26,041 nt of DNA from NCBI GenBank assembly GCA_017860675.1, contig JAGDMV010000018.1, positions 1 through 26,041 on the forward strand, given 5' to 3'. Position numbers and translations under genes: made by a program. Source of the DNA: Chloroflexota bacterium. GTDB taxonomy: Bacteria > Chloroflexota > Limnocylindria > Limnocylindrales > CSP1-4. Of the stretch, positions 14,636 to 21,924 are shown piece by piece (positions within the stretch are counted from its first letter, which is position 1; each line of letters opens with the position of its first letter). The notes beneath the pieces were generated by a model. The model was not told where the DNA came from. It worked only from the letters and a program-made list of their open reading frames with translations, and did not search any database.

Positions 14636-16048
14636 TCAGTCGTCCGTCTCGAGTCCTTCGTCCCCCTCGAGTTCCTCGTCCCTCTCGAGTCTGTCGTCCG
14701 GCCCGCGCGCATCGTCCGCCTCGTCCATCCCAGCCCCCTGGCTCGCCTCGTCCGCTCGCCCCGGTTCACCACCCGCGCCCCCCGGCCGCGCATCCCGTGG
14801 CGCCGGGCCAGGCGACGCCGAGCCCGCGGGCGCCGCGCCCAGCCGCCGGCGCTCGAGGGGCTGCATCGGATCGCGCTCCTCCGGAGCGGCCAGGTGTGAC
14901 CGAAGCAGCCGCGCCCGCGTCACCGACCGGCGCCCGAAGCGGCTGCGGATCGAGTCGGCCGCCTCCGCCACGCGGCGTCGCCTCGGGTCCTCCTCGGCGA
15001 ACAGGGCCAGCTGGGCTGGCTCCTCGAGCCCCGAGCCGGCGACCCCCACCAGGCGGATCCGCCGGCCGCGGATCTCGGGTCGTGCGAGCTCCAGCGCGGT
15101 GCGGTAGATCGGCTCGGCCAGGTCGGTCGGGATCGCCAGCCGGCGCTGGCGGGTCACCGTGCGGAAGGTGCTGTCCCGGACCTTGACCGTGACCGTCGAC
15201 GCCCGGACCCCGCCGTGGCGGAGCCGCTCGGCCACGCCCTCGGCGAGGGCCAGGATCGTCGCCTCGATCTTCTCCTGGTCGGTCGTGTCGGTCGAGAACG
15301 TGTGCTCGTGGCTGACCGACTTGGCGGCGACGTCGCCCGAGACCGGCGAGGGGTCGATCCCCAGGGCACGGTCGTGCAGCTCGGCGCCGTGCTGACCGAG
15401 GCGCCGGACGAGGGCGTCGACCGGCATCGCCGCCAGCTCGCCGATCGTGTCCGCGCCGAGCTCGGCCAGGACGGCCTGCGTCTGGGGGCCAACCCCCCAC
15501 AGGCGGGAGATCGGCAGCGGTGCGAGAAACGCCGCCTCCTGGCCCGCGGGGACGACGACCAGCCCGTCGGGCTTGCGCAGGTCGGAGGCGACCTTGGCGA
15601 CCAGCTTGGTCGAGGCCACGCCGACCGAGACCGTCAGCCCCACCTCGGCCCGCACGGCCTCCTTGATTGCCACCGCGATCGTCGGCGGCGGGCCGAACAG
15701 CGCCTCCGAGCCGGCGACGTCGAGGAAGGCCTCGTCGATCGAGATCTGTTCGATCCGCGGGGTGAAGCGGCGGAGGATGTCCATGACCAGGCCCGAGGCG
15801 TGACGATACTTCCGCCCGTTCACGGGCACGAACACGCCGTCCGGGCAGAGCGCGGCGGCCGTCCGCAGCGGCATCGCCGAGCGGACCCCGAACCGGCGCG
15901 CCTCGTAGCTCGCGGCCGAGACGACGCCCCGCGACCCCGGAGCGCCGCCGACGATCACCGGCCGCCCGCGGAGCTCAGGCCGGTCGCGCTGCTCCACGGC
16001 CGCGAAGAACGCGTCCAGGTCGACGTGGAGGATCGTCGTCCCGCTCAC
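14636..16048 (-). CDS. dinB: DNA polymerase IV (Y-family translesion polymerase)
   Basis: The enzyme copies damaged DNA. The 470-residue product has the catalytic Asp10 in ILHVDLDAFFAAVE and Asp105-Glu106 in SIDEAF, the fingers region VVSAASYEARRFGVRSAMP, the HhH-type thumb LWGVGPQTQAVLAELGADTIGELA, and the little-finger domain. A beta-clamp motif QLALF is at 346-350. GTG 16048 starts just before the first beta strand; a longer frame upstream is low-complexity. After about residue 390 comes an unusual disordered tail ending in an acidic run with three hexapeptide repeats. No LexA operator was seen in the 245 bases upstream, though the downstream gene has two. Two mutually exclusive hairpins lie just before the start. 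Confidence 0.95.
   Translation of the reverse strand: MSGTTILHVDLDAFFAAVEQRDRPELRGRPVIVGGAPGSRGVVSAASYEARRFGVRSAMPLRTAAALCPDGVFVPVNGRKYRHASGLVMDILRRFTPRIEQISIDEAFLDVAGSEALFGPPPTIAVAIKEAVRAEVGLTVSVGVASTKLVAKVASDLRKPDGLVVVPAGQEAAFLAPLPISRLWGVGPQTQAVLAELGADTIGELAAMPVDALVRRLGQHGAELHDRALGIDPSPVSGDVAAKSVSHEHTFSTDTTDQEKIEATILALAEGVAERLRHGGVRASTVTVKVRDSTFRTVTRQRRLAIPTDLAEPIYRTALELARPEIRGRRIRLVGVAGSGLEEPAQLALFAEEDPRRRRVAEAADSIRSRFGRRSVTRARLLRSHLAAPEERDPMQPLERRRLGAAPAGSASPGPAPRDARPGGAGGEPGRADEASQGAGMDEADDARGPDDRLERDEELEGDEGLETDD
14642..14695 (-). repeat. Three 18-bp tandem repeats encoding an acidic hexapeptide in DinB
   Basis: CTCGAG recurs at 14648, 14666 and 14684, exactly 18 bases apart. The in-frame products are DRLERD, EELEGD and EGLETD (residues 452-469), just before the stop. 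Confidence 0.8.
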
Positions 16049-16066
16049 GCCCGTATGATGGCGCGC

Positions 16067-16102
16067 GGGCGGGCGGGCCACGACCGCCCGCCCCAAGGCG
16101 GG
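16067..16102 (-). promoter_or_regulatory. Two overlapping hairpins in the dinB 5' leader
   Basis: GGGCGGGCGG (16067-16076) pairs perfectly with CCGCCCGCCC (16084-16093) around a 7-nt loop. The strand CCCGCC (16087-16092) can instead pair with GGCGGG (16097-16102). The structures exclude each other and end 19 bases before the GTG start. Whether dinB mRNA includes them depends on an unmapped promoter. Confidence 0.4.
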
Positions 16103-16189
16103 GGCAGCGGACCGCCGGCCTGCAGGCGAGCCACCGACGGCGCTGCCAGACCGGCATCGGGCCGCCAACCCAGGCCGGCTGGCTTTGGG

Positions 16190-16215
16190 CCGCCGACCCG
16201 CACCGCCGACCCGCA
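16190..16215. repeat. 13-bp tandem duplication between dinB and the GT-C-like gene
   Basis: CCGCCGACCCGCA occurs twice in direct succession. It lies in a 245-base divergent intergenic region (16049-16293) in which I see no other gene and no clear promoter. Confidence 0.8.
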
Positions 16216-16293
16216 GGCGGGCAACCATCCAAGCGAGGGGCGCAAGACGGCACCGATCACGCCGGCGCAGACCGCGACCGCAGGGCTGAGGCC

Positions 16294-18231
16294 GTGACCG
16301 GGCTCGGCGACGTCCTCGTCACCGTCCTGGCGGTCGTAGTCGTCTGGCCGCTCCTGTTCGTCGTCCCCGGCTGGCTGCTCGTCGCCCGTGTCGCGCCCGA
16401 CCTGTCGCCGGCCGGCCGGGCCGGGCTCGGCATCGTCGCCAGCGTCTTCGCCTCGGCCCACCTGGTGAACGTCGTGTCGCTCGTCATGGGCGGCTTCGAC
16501 CGCGGCAGCGTGGTCGTGGCGGTGCTGCTGCTGGCAGCCGTCTCGGTGGTCCTCGCCCGCGTGCCGCTGCCCTGGCTCGCGCCACCGCCGTCGCTCGACC
16601 CGCGCGGGATCGGGCCCGCGATCCGGGCGAGCCTGCCCGCTTTCCTGGTCGGGCTGGCCGGGGCGGCCGTGGTCGGCTTCGTGCTGGGCTTCTCGATCTG
16701 GCACCGGACCGACGCCGGCTGGGTGGCAGGCGGCTGGAACTGGAGCGACCTGCTCGTCCACGTATCGATCGCGAAAAGCCTGGCCGCCGGCAACTTCCCG
16801 CCCGAGGTCCCCTACTTCGCCGGCGTGCCGCTCACCTACCACTGGTTCGCCGACTTCCACGCGGCGATCGCGATGCTCGTGGCCAGGGTGGACGTCTTCA
16901 CGGTCTTCGTTCTCACCAACGCCGTCATGGCCTTCGCCCTCGGCGTGCTCGTGGTGGAGCTCGCGGAGAAGATCACCGGCAGCCGGCGGGCCGCGCTCGT
17001 GGCCGGCCTGCTCGTCCTCTTCGGCGGCGGGATGGGCTGGATGCGGCTGCCACTCGACCTGGCTCGTACGGGGCTCGGGCCGCTCGAGCTCATCGCCGCC
17101 CACGCCTACGACAACTCCTGGGACCCCGGCCAGCCGTCGTTCTACATCGCCTCGATCCTCGGCACTGGCTTTCTGCCCCACCGGGCAACGGCCCTCGGCC
17201 TGCCGGGACTGGTAGGGGCCGTCCTCCTCGCCTGGGTCTCGCTCGGCCGCCGGCCGGCCGGGATGGCCACCGCCGGCGTGCTGGCCGCCCTCCTCGCTCC
17301 CTTCCACCTGTTCGCCTTCCCGGCGACGTACCTGGTCGTCCTGCTGATGGCCGTCTTCCGCCGAGCGTGGCGGCAGAGGACGGCGCTGCGGGACGCGATC
17401 CTGTTCGTCGCCCCGGTCGTGCTGGCCGTGCCTTTCGTCCTCGGGCCAGCGCTCCAGCAGCAGGGCAGCGGCGCGGTCAAGGTCGTCCCCGGCTGGGAGA
17501 TGGCGCCGTTCGAGAATGGGCCGGAGGCTGTCGCTTTCTTCTACCTGACGAACCTCGGCCTGCCGCTCGTCCTGGCAATCGGCGGAGCGCTCCTGCCCCG
17601 CCTCCCCAACCGCGGCTTCCTCGTCGCCTGGGCGGTTGCCCTCTTCCTGGTGCCGAACCTCATCCAGGTGAGTGCGGTCTCGTTCGACATGAACAAGTAC
17701 TTCCAGGTCATGTGGGTCGCGCTGGCGATCCTCGGCGGCTGGGCCCTGCGGTCCTGGCCGTGGGCGGCGACCGCGCTGGTCCTGGCTGCCTGCGCCGTCT
17801 CGCCGGCGCTCGTCTCCGCCTGGCACCTGTCGATGGGCACGGTGGCACTCAGCCCGGCCCAGGAGCGCGCTGCCCGCTGGATCGAGGCGAATACGCCGGA
17901 GCGGTCGGTCTTCGTCACCGACGCGTGGATCAACCAGCCGACCGACCTGGCCGGCCGCCTGCGGATCTCGACGTTCGGGCCGTACGCGGCCAACCTCGGC
18001 TACGATCCCGCCCCGCGCGAGGCCGACATCAAGCGCCTGCGCTGCGGCGGTGCCGACGCGGCGGTCGAGGTGATGGCACGCTACGGAGCGACCTACGTCC
18101 TCTCCACCGGAGGCGGGCTCGACTGCGCCGACGCACAGCCCACCGACCTCTCTGCCGACCCCCGCTTCGAGGTTGTCTACGACGAGGGGCTGACGATCTG
18201 GCGGCTGACAGCGGCGCCACCGGGCGGCTGA
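16294..18231 (+). CDS. Large multi-pass membrane protein, GT-C glycosyltransferase-like
   Basis: The 645-residue product has about a dozen hydrophobic helices, then a soluble C-terminal domain from about 530 (QERAARWIEANTPERSVF onward). An extracytoplasmic first loop contains WNWSDLLVHVSIAKSL (148-163) and GVPLTYHWFADFH (177-189), as in GT-C-type or DUF2298-like proteins that use lipid-linked sugars. The helical core, a short acidic/aromatic first loop and a C-terminal soluble domain fit that fold, but the exact family and substrate are uncertain. GTG 16294 is used. The last codons (RLTAAPPGG and the TGA) run into a 23-bp tandem repeat, so the native C-terminus may have been changed by that insertion. 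Confidence 0.75.
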   Translation: MTGLGDVLVTVLAVVVVWPLLFVVPGWLLVARVAPDLSPAGRAGLGIVASVFASAHLVNVVSLVMGGFDRGSVVVAVLLLAAVSVVLARVPLPWLAPPPSLDPRGIGPAIRASLPAFLVGLAGAAVVGFVLGFSIWHRTDAGWVAGGWNWSDLLVHVSIAKSLAAGNFPPEVPYFAGVPLTYHWFADFHAAIAMLVARVDVFTVFVLTNAVMAFALGVLVVELAEKITGSRRAALVAGLLVLFGGGMGWMRLPLDLARTGLGPLELIAAHAYDNSWDPGQPSFYIASILGTGFLPHRATALGLPGLVGAVLLAWVSLGRRPAGMATAGVLAALLAPFHLFAFPATYLVVLLMAVFRRAWRQRTALRDAILFVAPVVLAVPFVLGPALQQQGSGAVKVVPGWEMAPFENGPEAVAFFYLTNLGLPLVLAIGGALLPRLPNRGFLVAWAVALFLVPNLIQVSAVSFDMNKYFQVMWVALAILGGWALRSWPWAATALVLAACAVSPALVSAWHLSMGTVALSPAQERAARWIEANTPERSVFVTDAWINQPTDLAGRLRISTFGPYAANLGYDPAPREADIKRLRCGGADAAVEVMARYGATYVLSTGGGLDCADAQPTDLSADPRFEVVYDEGLTIWRLTAAPPGG

Positions 18232-18246
18232 CAGCGGCGCCACCGG
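18201..18246 (+). repeat. 23-bp exact tandem repeat at the end of the GT-C-like gene
   Basis: The unit at 18201-18223 is repeated exactly at 18224-18246, followed by the first six bases of a third copy. A 25-base stretch of it (18213-18237) recurs in direct orientation at 19137-19161. The first unit contributes the final codons of the membrane protein. Confidence 0.9.
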
Positions 18247-18257
18247 GCGGCTTCACC

Positions 18258-18285
18258 CTTGTGCGTCACGCTCGGTTGGCAAGTC
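18258..18285 (+). repeat. Left inverted-repeat arm of the DHFR-like cassette
   Basis: This 28-base arm matches the reverse complement of 19110-19137 at 25 of 28 positions: 13 outer and 11 inner bases agree, and the differences fall in a 4-base middle. Confidence 0.85.
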
Positions 18286-18419
18286 GACCTGAGGGTGAGC
18301 CCGGAGGCAGGCGGCTGCCAGAGGACGGCTGCTCGGACTTGGTGGCTATAGCCCAGGGGATCCCGCGAGCGCGATGAGTTCTGCGGCGTTCGGCGGTCTT
18401 ATCGTCGTACCCGCCACAT

Positions 18420-18425
18420 AGGAGG
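18420..18425 (+). promoter_or_regulatory. Strong Shine-Dalgarno site of the DHFR-like gene
   Basis: AGGAGG lies 7 nt before ATG 18433. It is one of the best ribosome sites in the window, unlike those of the flanking genes. Confidence 0.8.
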
Positions 18426-18432
18426 ACTTCTG

Positions 18433-18996
18433 ATGCGCAGCGTGACCTATTCGATGGGCGTCTCGCTCGACGGCTACATCGTCGGGCCGGACGGTAGGTT
18501 CGACTGGACGGCGCCCGACGAGGAGGTCTTCCGCTTCTGGATCGACGAGATCCGAGGGGTCGGCGTCCATCTGATGGGACGGCGGCTGTACGAGACGATG
18601 CTGTATTGGGAGACCGCCGACCAGGATCCATCGCTCGACGACGCAGAGCTCGAGTGGGCCGCGCTGTGGAAGCCGCTCCCGAAGGTGGTGTTCTCCACCA
18701 CGCTGTCCGAGGTGCAGGGCAATGCCCGCCTGGCCTCCGGCGGCCCGGCGGCAGAGATCGAGCGGCTGCGTGCCGAGCCGGGGGAGGGCGAGATCGCCAT
18801 CGGCGGCGCGACGCTCGCCGCCCAGGCGGCCGCCTTGGATCTGATCGACGAGTACCGGCCCATGGTCTACCCGGTGCTCGTTGGCGGTGGCATCCCGTTC
18901 TTTCCCCGGCAGGAACGCCGGGTCGATCTCGAGCTCGTCGAAACCCGCACCTTCAGCTCGAGCGTCGTCTACCTCCGCTACCGCGTGGCGCGGTAG
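18433..18996 (+). CDS. Dihydrofolate reductase/RibD C-terminal domain family protein
   Basis: The 187-residue protein has the RibD_C/DHFR-like fold: the N-terminal MRSVTYSMGVSLDGYIVGPD, then GVHLMGRRLYETM (nucleotide-binding turn), PLPKVVFSTTL, GEIAIGGATLAAQA (second glycine loop) and the C-terminal YPVLVGGGIPFFP. Family members are NADPH-dependent reductases of pterin- or pyrimidine-like substrates; most stand-alone ones have no known substrate, and this should not be taken as housekeeping folA. By eye it is richer in A/T than its neighbours. It has a strong ribosome site and sits between inverted and direct repeats that separate two membrane-glycosyltransferase genes, which suggests acquisition as a cassette. 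No transposase or integrase accompanies it. Confidence 0.9.
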   Translation: MRSVTYSMGVSLDGYIVGPDGRFDWTAPDEEVFRFWIDEIRGVGVHLMGRRLYETMLYWETADQDPSLDDAELEWAALWKPLPKVVFSTTLSEVQGNARLASGGPAAEIERLRAEPGEGEIAIGGATLAAQAAALDLIDEYRPMVYPVLVGGGIPFFPRQERRVDLELVETRTFSSSVVYLRYRVAR

Positions 18997-19109
18997 CCGG
19001 TTCGACCGCCGGCGCGGACCGCCACTTCGTTCTCGTCGCCGCACTCGCCATCCGTCCATGAACGGAAGCGTGCCGGATGATCACACCAGCTTGAATGGCA
19101 CAGTCGGGG

Positions 19110-19137
19110 GACTTGCCAACCGTCCCTGACGCACAAG
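19110..19137 (-). repeat. Right inverted-repeat arm of the DHFR-like cassette
   Basis: The partner of 18258-18285 in opposite orientation. Its outer end touches the 19137-19161 direct repeat. Confidence 0.85.
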
Positions 19138-19161
19138 GCGCCACCGGGCGGCTGACAGCGG
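19137..19161 (+). repeat. Direct-repeat copy closing the DHFR-like cassette
   Basis: Twenty-five bases identical to 18213-18237 and in the same orientation. The match stops abruptly (AGCGAACGGG follows), 56 bases before the stop of the next gene. Confidence 0.9.
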
Positions 19162-19217
19162 AGCGAACGGGCGGCCGCCCGCAGGGTCTGGAACTCCCAG
19201 CCACAGGAGCCCAGACG

Positions 19218-20375
19218 CTAGAACGCCCAGCCGCCGATCGAGAACTGGGCCAGGAAGGCGAGCAGCAGGACGACCGAGCCGACCAGCAGCGGGATGCCGA
19301 TCTCCGGCCGTCGCGCCGGGCCGGCGATGGCCAGGAACAGGGGGAAGACCCCGAGCAGGTAGCGGGGCGTGCTGATCGGCCAGGTGAGCATTGCCAGCGA
19401 CAGCAGCGTCAGCCCCGTGTAGACGGCGTACGAGGTCCGCGAACGGCGCGAGACGAGGGTCCAACCGAACACGGCCGCCAGCACGACGAAGGCGATCGCC
19501 GGGGCGACGTACACGAGCGCCCACTCCTGATCCCAGCGGACGGTGGCAACCCCACGCCACAGGTTCGCCAGCACGTCCCACGGCGGCGCCGCCCGGTGGA
19601 AGAAGATCGACTCCTGGACGCCGACGAAGAAGAATGGGTCGCCGTAGGCGAGCCAGTTGATGCCGAGGTAGATCAGCGGCCCGGCGGCGACCAGCAGGAG
19701 CGGCGCCATCCCCCAGCGGAGCCGGCGGTGGCGGGCGAACGCCTCGACCGCCAGGGACGGCAGGAGGAGCACCCCCTGGAGGCGGGTCACCGCCGCCAGC
19801 AATCCCAGCATGCCGGTGCCCAGCCAGTCGTCGCGGCGCGCCGCCACGAAGGCCCAGATGACGAGGGCCAGGAAGAGCGGCTCGGTGTAGGGCGCGACCA
19901 GGGCGAACGAGGTCGGGGAGAGGTTCATCGCCAGCACCGCGTTGCGGGCGATTCCCGCCGAGCCGCCGTCGAGCCGGGCCAGGCGGTGGAGGCCGATGGC
20001 GGCCGCCACCGTCGCCAGGTAGGAGATGAGCAGGCCCGCCGCGAGTGGCGGCAGGACCGCGGAGCCGGCCCGGATCAGCATCGGCAGGAGCGGGAAGAAG
20101 GCCACCAGCGCCGGGTCCCCGGCGGGGTCGTAGCCGCCGGACGCGATCGCCAGGTAGTGCGGCGTGTCCCAGGCGTTCCAGATCTGGAGGAAGTCGCGCG
20201 CCCGCGCGCGCTCGTCGCCCAGGATCGTGACCGCGATCGCCGCGGCCACGAGAAGGCAGGCGCGGATGAGCGTCGTCAGGACGACGGCGTCGAAGAACTC
20301 GCGGCTGCGGATCCAGGCTGCCAGCCGAGCGCCGGGGCCGGCCGGGCGAGTCGTGACCGCGGCGCCCACCGGCAC
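19218..20375 (-). CDS. PIG-V-like mannosyltransferase family membrane protein
   Basis: The 385-residue product has about ten hydrophobic helices. After the first helix comes the loop DFLQIWNAWDTPHYLAIASGGYDP (about 61-84), the acidic/aromatic signature typical of PIG-V-like GT-C mannosyltransferases. FFPLLPMLIRAGSAVLPPL and LAMNLSPTSFALVAPYTEPLFLAL are also characteristic. Such enzymes move mannose from a lipid-phosphate donor to extracytoplasmic acceptors. The start is GTG 20375, 10 bases after the rplI stop, so it is probably read from the rplI promoter. The donor and acceptor are unknown. Confidence 0.85.
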   Translation of the reverse strand: MPVGAAVTTRPAGPGARLAAWIRSREFFDAVVLTTLIRACLLVAAAIAVTILGDERARARDFLQIWNAWDTPHYLAIASGGYDPAGDPALVAFFPLLPMLIRAGSAVLPPLAAGLLISYLATVAAAIGLHRLARLDGGSAGIARNAVLAMNLSPTSFALVAPYTEPLFLALVIWAFVAARRDDWLGTGMLGLLAAVTRLQGVLLLPSLAVEAFARHRRLRWGMAPLLLVAAGPLIYLGINWLAYGDPFFFVGVQESIFFHRAAPPWDVLANLWRGVATVRWDQEWALVYVAPAIAFVVLAAVFGWTLVSRRSRTSYAVYTGLTLLSLAMLTWPISTPRYLLGVFPLFLAIAGPARRPEIGIPLLVGSVVLLLAFLAQFSIGGWAF

Positions 20376-20385
20376 CCGCCGGGCG

Positions 20386-20832
20386 TCAGCCCTTGGGCTC
20401 GACGACGACCGTCACCTCGGGCACGAGGCCGGCGTGCACCTTGATCGGGACCCGGTACGTGCCGAGGGACTTGAGCGGCTGCTCGAGCTCCACCTTGTGG
20501 CGGTCGACCACGATCCCGCGCCGGCCCAGCGCGTCGGCGATGTCCTGGGCGGTGATCGAGCCGTAGAGCTTGCCGCCCTCGCCGACCTTCACCCCCATCG
20601 TCAGGGTGGTCGAGGCGACACGGTTGGCCGTGATCTCGGCCTCCTCGCGCTCGCGCCGACGCTTCTCCTCGCGGCTGGCGATGTCGTGCTGCCAGGCGCG
20701 GTACGCCCCGCCGGCGGCAGGAACGGCGAGCTTGTGCGGGATCAGGAAGTTGCGGGCGTAGCCGTCGGCCACGTCCTTCATCTCGCCGCTCTTCCCGAGC
20801 TTGGCGACATCGGCGGTCAGGATGACCTTCAC
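20386..20832 (-). CDS. rplI: 50S ribosomal protein bL9
   Basis: The 148-residue length is typical. The N-terminal rRNA-binding domain MKVILTADVAKLGKSGEMKDVADGYARNFLIPHKLA carries the signature G-x2-G-x3-V-x2-GY-x-RN-x-L-x-P. The long connecting helix is HDIASREEKRRREREEAE, and the C-terminal domain has KLYGSITAQDIADAL. GTG 20832 is preceded by a very strong ribosome site (GGAGGAGGAGGG, 20842-20853, 9 nt spacing). It usually follows rpsF-ssb-rpsR, but here it is divergent from lexA with a mannosyltransferase behind it, although dnaB, its frequent neighbour, is still close. Confidence 0.96.
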   Translation of the reverse strand: MKVILTADVAKLGKSGEMKDVADGYARNFLIPHKLAVPAAGGAYRAWQHDIASREEKRRREREEAEITANRVASTTLTMGVKVGEGGKLYGSITAQDIADALGRRGIVVDRHKVELEQPLKSLGTYRVPIKVHAGLVPEVTVVVEPKG

Positions 20833-20935
20833 GCGGGAGAACCCTCCTCCTCCAGGGACCAACCGGGGCCGGGCGGCCGTCAGGGTGGCCGCCGCCCGGG
20901 CGTCGCGGCGCACCAGCGCGCCGCCGGGATTCGCG

Positions 20936-20944
20936 AGTCTAACA
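20936..20944 (-). promoter_or_regulatory. Extended -10 element for rplI
   Basis: TGTTAGACT on the minus strand fits TG-n-TAnnnT, about 100 bases before the rplI start. No -35 is obvious, as is allowed for extended -10 promoters. Confidence 0.4.
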
Positions 20945-21052
20945 GGGCCAGCGAGCAGGATCGCGCATCGCCGGTCCGGCCTGGTCCGGCGATGCGGGGC
21001 GACACCGGCCGAACCGCGACGATCGCCCGGCCGGAGCGGCCAACCGCGGCAC

Positions 21053-21081
21053 TTGACATTCGAACACCCGTTCGGTACGCT
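21053..21081 (+). promoter_or_regulatory. lexA promoter
   Basis: TTGACA (21053-21058) and TACGCT (21076-21081) are separated by exactly 17 bases, which contain a complete LexA box. LexA should therefore repress its own gene. Confidence 0.85.
21061..21074. promoter_or_regulatory. LexA operator in front of lexA
   Basis: CGAACACCCGTTCG is a perfect CGAAC-N4-GTTCG palindrome directly after the -35 hexamer. It defines the organism's SOS box and validates the two boxes at 14509-14557. Confidence 0.92.
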
Positions 21082-21115
21082 GCAGTCGTACCGGCCAGCC
21101 ATACGGGTGACGAGC

Positions 21116-21766
21116 GTGACCAAGCACGACGCCGAGCGCAAACGGAAGATCCTCGAGTACATCGCCGCGATGCTTCGGGCGAACGGCGTGCCGCCGTCCG
21201 TGCGCGAGATCGCGGCCGCAGTCGGGCTCGCCTCCACCTCCGCCGTGCACCACCATCTCCAGGCCCTCGCCGAGGAGGGCTACCTCGAGCGCCGGGCCTC
21301 CCGCTCGCGCGCGATCCGCCTCACGCCGAAGACGGCCCTCCAGCTCGGCCTCGCCGCCGAGCTCACGCCCCAGTCGATGGCCCGCGAGGCCCGCCTGCTG
21401 ACCGTGGTCGGCGAGATCGCGGCCGGCGGGCCGATCGAGGCCTACCCCACCGCCGAGGAGCAGGTGGCGGTTCCCGACCTCCTCGCCCCGGCCGGCGACG
21501 CCTACCTGCTCCGGGTCCGCGGCGACTCGATGGTCGAGGCGCTCATCGCCGACGGGGACTACGTCGTCATTCGGCCCCAGGAGACCGCCCGCAACGGGGA
21601 CATCGTCGTCGCCCAGGTCGAGGAGAACGCCGTCACCCTGAAGCGCTTCTTCCGGGAGGACGGCCGAGTCCGGCTTCAGCCGGCGAATGCCTCCTACCCG
21701 CCCCAGTTCTACGACAGCGTTCGCGTCCAGGGGAAGCTGATCGGGGTGATCCGCCGGGTCGACTGA
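21116..21766 (+). CDS. lexA: LexA repressor
   Basis: LexA represses DNA-damage genes until RecA filaments trigger its self-cleavage. The 216-residue protein has the winged-helix DNA-binding domain (about 1-70: RKRKILEYIAAMLRANGVPP, SVREIAAAVGLASTSAVHHH, GYLERRASRSRAI). The Ala103-Gly104 cleavage site is in VVGEIAAGGPIEAY, the nucleophile Ser138 in VRGDSMVEALI, and the general base Lys176 in AVTLKRFF. GTG 21116 is preferred for its GGTGA site 5 nt upstream; GTG 21107 in the same frame would add three residues. The promoter has one LexA box. dnaB follows on the same strand. Confidence 0.97.
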   Translation: MTKHDAERKRKILEYIAAMLRANGVPPSVREIAAAVGLASTSAVHHHLQALAEEGYLERRASRSRAIRLTPKTALQLGLAAELTPQSMAREARLLTVVGEIAAGGPIEAYPTAEEQVAVPDLLAPAGDAYLLRVRGDSMVEALIADGDYVVIRPQETARNGDIVVAQVEENAVTLKRFFREDGRVRLQPANASYPPQFYDSVRVQGKLIGVIRRVD

Positions 21767-21767
21767 T

Positions 21768-21842
21768 CGATCCACAGCTCGTCCACACGGGCATCCCCGG
21801 TCGCCCACAGTGGGGCCGGGTTCCCGTCCAGATCGTGGACAA
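21768..21842. promoter_or_regulatory. Cluster of DnaA-box-like 9-mers between lexA and dnaB
   Basis: Three to four degenerate matches to TTATCCACA lie within 75 bases: CGATCCACA (21768-21776), TCGTCCACA (21779-21787), TCGCCCACA (21801-21809, weakest) and TTGTCCACG on the minus strand (21834-21842). None is a perfect box. They lie in the 158-base gap before dnaB. Confidence 0.35.
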
Positions 21843-21924
21843 CCGGGGGGATAACCCGCTGGCGCCCGCGCGCCAGGGCGGGCACCCTGTCGCCGGCAGC
21901 CCCCCAAGCCCACCGGAGAGTCGC

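Noticed and set aside
16190..16215. CRISPR or longer satellite array
   Set aside because: There are only two 13-bp units, with no spacers.
16045..18243. 732-residue minus-strand open frame opposite the GT-C-like gene
   Set aside because: Its translation is a compositional Glu/Arg/Gly/Asp mix without domains, and the plus strand encodes clear membrane helices.
18201..19161. Complete insertion sequence or integron cassette
   Set aside because: No transposase, integrase or typical attC structure was found; only repeats and the cargo gene are supported.
21768..21842. Chromosomal origin oriC
   Set aside because: Boxes are degenerate, no AT-rich unwinding region is visible and dnaA, dnaN and rpmH are not in the window.
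20164..21924. Long N-terminal extension of the dnaB frame
   Set aside because: It runs through rplI and lexA; DnaB homology starts right after GTG 21925.
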